This document shows, piece after piece, positions 32,744-37,398 of a stretch of DNA of 37,398 nt; the first letter of the stretch is position 1, and each line of letters begins with the position of its first letter. This DNA comes from an uncultured Geobacter sp. (lineage in GTDB: Bacteria; Desulfobacterota; Desulfuromonadia; Geobacterales; Geobacteraceae): contig CAIYDQ010000271.1 in NCBI GenBank assembly GCA_903925075.1, positions 1-37,398 of the forward strand, given 5' to 3'. Below the pieces are notes generated by a model. It saw only the letters and a list, made by a program, of their open reading frames with translations. It was not told where the DNA came from and searched no databases. Position numbers and translations under genes: made by a program.

Positions 32744-34033
32744 CTAGGGCGTTCTCATGCTCGAATCGGTTGCGCCGCCAACACCGCAGTCTGAAGCTAC
32801 CGTCGTCAATGTCCCAGCGGGGAGAATCACTCCCGCAATATTACAGATATACACGATGTGCGTCCCGGCCCCTAGCGAGAACGTGCTTGTGACATTAAGT
32901 GTGCTGTGGATTGTCATGGCCCCAGAGAAATCGGAAGACCCAACAACTCCGGTAATTCCGCCTCCTGTGATATCTATACCCGCAGAGAATGTCTGCAATG
33001 CGGAGAAGGTATTGGATACGATAGTACTGGCAAGGTCACATGTACCAACGACTAGAAATCCGGAAGTGTCCAGACACATCGCCCCACCACTAACGAACGG
33101 AGCGCCACTAAACAAGACGGTAGTTCCACCTACGCTCAGATTTCCGCCGATAAACCCAGCGCCAGTAACGGCCATCTGGCCGCCGTTAAGGTATAGGCCG
33201 CCAGTTACTTCCAGCGTTGGAGAAGTAGCGCCTACATTGGATGTCAAGAGCAGAACATCGCACGCCCCCACAGGGCAACCGAATCCGGCACTAATAGTTG
33301 ACGTGGTGACGTCCCATTGCTCCGTGCCGGTCCCTATATCCACCTCTACAGGCACGAGCAACTTTCCGAGAATGCCTACGGTGATCGGACTGGCAATATC
33401 GAACTCTGGATTAAGCGCCACGATTTGATTCAACGTAAGAAGCGATTGAGTTCCAGTGTTTGTAGCTTGGATCTGCCAGATATCGCTGACGCTGTTTTTG
33501 AAGTACAATCCTGGGGATGTGGATGTCGGCCCCGGCCCAAGGAGGATAGACCCGTCTGTGTTGATATTCATCAACGTGGGAGTGCCGCCGTAGGCTAGGA
33601 GGGAAAAGGCCGGGGTGGTTTGTAGGTGAAACTCGGTGGTGGTTATGCCGCCGGTGAAAGTGCTTAGTGTGGGTCCTATGAAAGCCGCCAGAGTAGGGGT
33701 GAAAGGCGTGGGAGTCACTGGGTCCAGACTGCTGTTTAAGTAGAAATTGAACCCGGTTGTCTGGACTATTAACTCAGCGGCGGATGTGCTGGTGGGAACC
33801 CATGAGGATCCATTTTTGTACGATCCCACCGTAATGTCCATGCCTGCGAGAAGACTGGCCGTGAGTTCTCCAGTGAGGGTGTTGAAGGCGCTGGGATCGT
33901 AGATGTATATCACGCCGGGATTGCCGGAGGATGGGTTGAGGTCGATCTGGTTAAAGCCTTGGGTGCTTTGGGATATAGCCAAACCGCAAGCCGCCAAACC
34001 CAAAAGCGCCAGTCTCAGTATTCGGTTCGTCAT
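32744..34033 (-). CDS. Beta-rich Ser/Thr/Gly-rich exported protein, tail-fibre-like
   Basis: The 429-residue protein has an N-terminal export signal with a possible lipobox (RLALLGLAACGLAISQ). The rest is low in charge and rich in Gly, Ser, Thr and Val, with repeated short strands (ITGGGITGVVGSSDFSGAMTI, LEVTGGLYLNGGQMAV), the look of a beta-helix fibre or spike. The ATG at 34033 overlaps the stop of the long upstream gene (ATGA), indicating coupled translation. A signal peptide is unusual for a phage tail protein, so a surface adhesin is an alternative. Confidence 0.65.
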   Translation of the reverse strand: MTNRILRLALLGLAACGLAISQSTQGFNQIDLNPSSGNPGVIYIYDPSAFNTLTGELTASLLAGMDITVGSYKNGSSWVPTSTSAAELIVQTTGFNFYLNSSLDPVTPTPFTPTLAAFIGPTLSTFTGGITTTEFHLQTTPAFSLLAYGGTPTLMNINTDGSILLGPGPTSTSPGLYFKNSVSDIWQIQATNTGTQSLLTLNQIVALNPEFDIASPITVGILGKLLVPVEVDIGTGTEQWDVTTSTISAGFGCPVGACDVLLLTSNVGATSPTLEVTGGLYLNGGQMAVTGAGFIGGNLSVGGTTVLFSGAPFVSGGAMCLDTSGFLVVGTCDLASTIVSNTFSALQTFSAGIDITGGGITGVVGSSDFSGAMTIHSTLNVTSTFSLGAGTHIVYICNIAGVILPAGTLTTVASDCGVGGATDSSMRTP

Positions 34034-37000
34034 AAGGTGCTCGCGGCATTCTTCAAAATCCATTCCCCCGGAGTGGTGAATTGGGAGAACTCGTATCGGG
34101 TTTGGGCATTAGGTAGAAGACCTGGATTGCCAGGGACAATTCCGAATCCTCCAAACGGTCCATAGCTGGCGTCGAACGTGACGGTATGATTGCCCACGGA
34201 GTCTTGCACGATGACCAAATCGAACGGTTGTCCCGCGCCGGATGGTGGATTGGCAAGAGCGTTGACATGCAGGTTTCCGGTCAGCTTAATATACTGGGTT
34301 GCCCCGAGGGTGTAGTCAGGCGTGATGGTGGAGGTGTACGTGATTACGTGGGCGCCCCAGGAATTCCCGCCCGCCTGACCAATCACCCATAACATGCGCC
34401 CCGGCGCGTCCACCGAGGAAGACTCCACCCCGTTTGTATCCACAGTGACGGCCTCGATCCATAACCCCGACCCAAGGTAGTTCTCGATAGGAAGTTGGAT
34501 TTGGGTGGATTTAGCCGGGTCGGCATTCCCGGACACATCCACCTCGTTGATGTTAGTCCAGGCTGGACTGACGATAATCCAGACGGATGTGGCGTCGATG
34601 AGGAGCGGGGTGGCGAGAGTGTAGTAAGTCTGTCCGTTGCCGATGATCTTGGCCGACGCGCCACGGTTTGTTCCTGAGATGACCAACGCATACAAACCTT
34701 GTAGGTAGGCGGAGTTGGGAACCTCGCCATTATGTGCGTTTTGGACGTTTATCAAACCCGTGTCGGTGAGTTGGTAGGGGTTGGAGGAATTGTCATACCC
34801 GAGGAAACAGATTACTAATTCGTCGGCGAGCAGCACGCCGGCGGAGATAGGGTTGCGGTCCAAAGCACAGGCTCCGGTGGAGGGGGTGAAGCCGGTGATG
34901 TTGAAGGCTTGGAATGGGGAGGAGGCCGACAATACCGACGTGACGTTGACAATGAAGCCTACCCCGCTGCCGGTTAGGGCAATGGTGGATAAGCCGGACG
35001 CTGGGACAAACCCGAAGCCTTGCGTGGAGATGTGGGAGGAGGTAGGTACGCCGCCACCGCTGACGGTATCGATGGTGATGACGCAGGGGGAGGTGGCGGA
35101 TAACTCCATGACTTGAACTGGGTCACCGGGAGCGAATCCGGTGCCAGAGTGAGACGTGTATCCGGTAACTCCGCCGGCGTTCTCTACATACCGACCGATG
35201 ATGGCCAGTTTACGCCCGGTCCAGTTGTCCGCGCCTGTAACATCGATGGAGTCGTGGACGGAGATTGACGTACTGGTAATCCCGGTTACCGACCCACCCT
35301 CCACCCCTCCGTGAACCAAGTGCTGTCCTTTAAGTTTGACCTGCTTGGTGGCTAGATTCCCCACGGCGTAGGAGGAGCGGGCGAAGGGCTGGCCGGACGG
35401 GTGGGAGACCGACGCCGCGTATCCGATAGTCAGACTGGTAGGACCGTAGTTGGGAGCGGAGCCGGTGAGAGCGCCTGTCGTCTGAGCACAGATTAAGTCT
35501 GGTTGAGTCCCCACGCAAATCGTGAATCCAGTGAGACCGGCGATGTTCGGCCATTGGATATGGGACAGAGTGAACTCCCAAGTCGATCCGCCTGGGGGAG
35601 TGGTGATGACCAGGACTTGGGAGGGTGGGGAGTATTGGCCCGCGGCGTTGGTGGCGAAGACTTGCACATACAGTACCGTCCCACCTGGAATCTGTCCTCC
35701 GGTGCTGGTGTACGCGACCTGTCCGATCTGGATGTTGGGGGCCGGGCAGGAGGATATGAATTGACTGACGGGGAGGACGCCGGTTGCGACAGCTGTGGCG
35801 ATCGGTCCCGCTGCTCCAGTTGTGTAGATCTGCTCTAAATCGAAAGTCCACTCAGCCGGGTACATAGCGTCGGCTGCGTCGGCTTGAACTTCAAACGGCG
35901 CCCATTGGCCAAGGGTTTCCGGGTATATCAAGACAGAGCCAGGGGCGGGCGGGGTGGGCTGGACTTGCGGACCCACATCCACGTTGTACATGCTGTCGGT
36001 GACGGAGCGGCCTTTGAGCGTGATCGACCAGTCTTGGTGCAACGTCCAACTGGTGACACGGTAGGGCCATGTGTTTGCCGGGAAGGGGCCGGGGGGATTG
36101 CTGTTAGGCGGGTATGGGCCGGATAGCGGAGGCTCCGGGCCGGGGTACGTCGCGACGGGAGCGCCGGCGGATTGGCCGGGTCCGTTGGTCAAACTGACAA
36201 CCTGTCCCACGCCGACTGGGAGGGACAGGATGGTGGACTTCCACGTCGCCTCCAGGTAATTCGACCATTCGATGTATTGGGAGGCGGTGGGCAGATCTGG
36301 GCGGAGCGTACCGCCCGTCTCCTCCCGTTGGCGAGTGATAGCCACACGCAACATCTGGGACAATGTGGACCCGCCGACGGAGCGAATCTGGGAGGATAAC
36401 GGTGCGCCCGGCCGTCCCATGAACGCCTCGTGATCCTTATCCTCGTATTCCGCGAAGTTTTCCTGGAATTGGAGGTTGGTGTCGGCGAAGAAGATCTTCA
36501 GGTATTCGATATCGGTGGGACCGCCGAACAGACTCTCCGTCGGGGGTTTGAGAGACAAGCTCATGTACAGGATGTTGCCGGGGGTGAAGGCGGAGGTGGG
36601 GACGGCGTCATACCGGCAACCTACGGAGAGCTTGCCAAAGTCGAACCAGAAGTAGCCCAAAGCGCAGTTTAGGATTTCAATCCCCCAATCCCGGAACGGC
36701 TTGCGCTGGTTGATCGTGCCCTGGAATTGGAATTGGACTTCCGGGACTAATCCGCCGCCTGTAGTCACAATCAGATATCCGGCTGTAACAGCGTCGGATA
36801 GGGACATCGTAGAAGGGGGAGTGACTGTAGGAGGAGCGCCTACTAAAGGAGGAGGCCAGCCGATGGAGATTGGCCAATAGGAGAACAACTGAGTGAGATT
36901 GTTTAGTGTGCCGTGAACTAATGCCCCAGCGGGAGTACGTGCGTAGACTGGGTTGGTGGTTGCCGTACCAATCAATGGAACCACGATGGTGGAGGAGATA

Positions 37001-37398
37001 TCGGAAGCGCCTGTGCCGGCGGAGTTGGTGAAGGTGGGGAGATTCAGTACGGCAAGCTGGTCGGACGGAGCAGCCGAGTCTAACCCGAGAGCGCGGAGGA
37101 ATGTGTTGGCGAGTACCCAGAACGGGTCCACCAAACCTTGAGTAGTACTATAGACTCCCGAGGCATCCCATTGAGATCCCGGCAATCCGAGGGAAACCGG
37201 GACTTGCATGGAGTGGGATTCGGCAAGGGTGGGAGCGAGGGCTTGGTTGGAGCCTTTGGTGTAGATAATCTCACAGAATGCCGTGCCGGCCGCGACCGGA
37301 AAGATATCGTCTGCGACACCAGTGATCTGATTAGAGAATCCGCCACCGCCGGCCGGGTATGGAGGATTGGGTACATCGAAACGAGGACCGCCTCCGGG
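34030..37398 (-). CDS. Very long phage tail/baseplate-like protein (5' end beyond the window)
   Basis: The frame is open from the right edge to TGA at 34030, giving the last 1122 residues; the ATG at 37209 is internal, since the codons before it up to the edge contain no stop. The sequence is rich in Gly, Pro, Ser, Thr and beta strands. The first half has a globular part (ADTNLQFQENFAEYEDKDHEAFM) and proline-rich linkers. The middle has fibronectin-III-like modules (GTVLYVQVFATNAAGQYSPP), and the C-terminal part has repeated jelly-like strands. This organisation resembles tail-tip host-specificity proteins, but no diagnostic motif was recognised. Base composition differs from the chromosomal genes. 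It overlaps the next gene by 4 bp. Confidence 0.65.
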   Translation of the reverse strand, partial: PGGGPRFDVPNPPYPAGGGGFSNQITGVADDIFPVAAGTAFCEIIYTKGSNQALAPTLAESHSMQVPVSLGLPGSQWDASGVYSTTQGLVDPFWVLANTFLRALGLDSAAPSDQLAVLNLPTFTNSAGTGASDISSTIVVPLIGTATTNPVYARTPAGALVHGTLNNLTQLFSYWPISIGWPPPLVGAPPTVTPPSTMSLSDAVTAGYLIVTTGGGLVPEVQFQFQGTINQRKPFRDWGIEILNCALGYFWFDFGKLSVGCRYDAVPTSAFTPGNILYMSLSLKPPTESLFGGPTDIEYLKIFFADTNLQFQENFAEYEDKDHEAFMGRPGAPLSSQIRSVGGSTLSQMLRVAITRQREETGGTLRPDLPTASQYIEWSNYLEATWKSTILSLPVGVGQVVSLTNGPGQSAGAPVATYPGPEPPLSGPYPPNSNPPGPFPANTWPYRVTSWTLHQDWSITLKGRSVTDSMYNVDVGPQVQPTPPAPGSVLIYPETLGQWAPFEVQADAADAMYPAEWTFDLEQIYTTGAAGPIATAVATGVLPVSQFISSCPAPNIQIGQVAYTSTGGQIPGGTVLYVQVFATNAAGQYSPPSQVLVITTPPGGSTWEFTLSHIQWPNIAGLTGFTICVGTQPDLICAQTTGALTGSAPNYGPTSLTIGYAASVSHPSGQPFARSSYAVGNLATKQVKLKGQHLVHGGVEGGSVTGITSTSISVHDSIDVTGADNWTGRKLAIIGRYVENAGGVTGYTSHSGTGFAPGDPVQVMELSATSPCVITIDTVSGGGVPTSSHISTQGFGFVPASGLSTIALTGSGVGFIVNVTSVLSASSPFQAFNITGFTPSTGACALDRNPISAGVLLADELVICFLGYDNSSNPYQLTDTGLINVQNAHNGEVPNSAYLQGLYALVISGTNRGASAKIIGNGQTYYTLATPLLIDATSVWIIVSPAWTNINEVDVSGNADPAKSTQIQLPIENYLGSGLWIEAVTVDTNGVESSSVDAPGRMLWVIGQAGGNSWGAHVITYTSTITPDYTLGATQYIKLTGNLHVNALANPPSGAGQPFDLVIVQDSVGNHTVTFDASYGPFGGFGIVPGNPGLLPNAQTRYEFSQFTTPGEWILKNAASTL

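Noticed and set aside
34030-37209. Start of the long tail-like gene at ATG 37209
   Set aside because: The codons from 37210 to the window edge are free of stops and continue the same composition, so the gene begins outside the window.
31125-37398. Phage genetic code with TAG read as an amino acid
   Set aside because: More than 1500 codons of neighbouring genes contain no in-frame TAG, and one of these genes ends with TAG. A single amber in one small gene is better explained by mutation.

Overview
The window looks like chromosomal DNA of a GC-rich, anaerobic, sensor-rich deltaproteobacterium of the Geobacter type (Desulfuromonadota). This is inferred from the gene content: a tungsten-type aldehyde oxidoreductase, fused B12 mutase IcmF, NtrC-type sigma-54 regulation, a TRAP solute receptor, many PAS histidine kinases and a membrane-hydrogenase small subunit. 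No rRNA, tRNA or CRISPR was seen. From about 31 kb to the right edge the sequence is visibly less GC-rich, with different codon use and phage-type genes.

Layout. 1-317: an array of 15 dyads with an exact 21-bp period, capped by a perfect palindrome. 427-2304 (-): aldehyde:ferredoxin oxidoreductase family enzyme. 2851-3351 (+): VOC protein close to methylmalonyl-CoA epimerase. 3458-12496 (+): a tightly packed seven-gene signalling operon (hybrid kinase, kinase, receiver, stand-alone CheB, kinase, receiver, REC-GGDEF-EAL). 12520-17217: a divergent MerR regulator, then a DUF6125-like protein and IcmF, with matching TACGTA operator-like sites at both promoters and a heptamer array in the mutase leader. 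17425-19123: nitroreductase and M24 peptidase. 19282-22239 (-): a large dCache/PAS kinase.

22629-29955 appears to be one sigma-54 regulon. A kinase/NtrC-type regulator pair (23969-26830, -) is flanked by two close matches to the -24/-12 promoter consensus. One reads left into a 3-hydroxyacyl-CoA dehydrogenase. The other reads right into an aryl-AMP ligase, whose binding-pocket residues match the salicylate-type code, and then a TRAP solute receptor. The likely theme is sensing, uptake and CoA-dependent breakdown of an aromatic (2-hydroxybenzoate-like) or related acid.

30082-30846 (-) is a ferredoxin-fused hydrogenase small subunit with no partner genes. Directly beside it the composition changes and phage-like genes begin: small membrane/coiled-coil proteins (one with an in-frame amber codon), an Ig-like protein, a beta-rich exported protein, and a very long tail/baseplate-like protein running off the right edge. 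Several intergenic gaps carry palindromic repeat families, two of which occur twice in the window.
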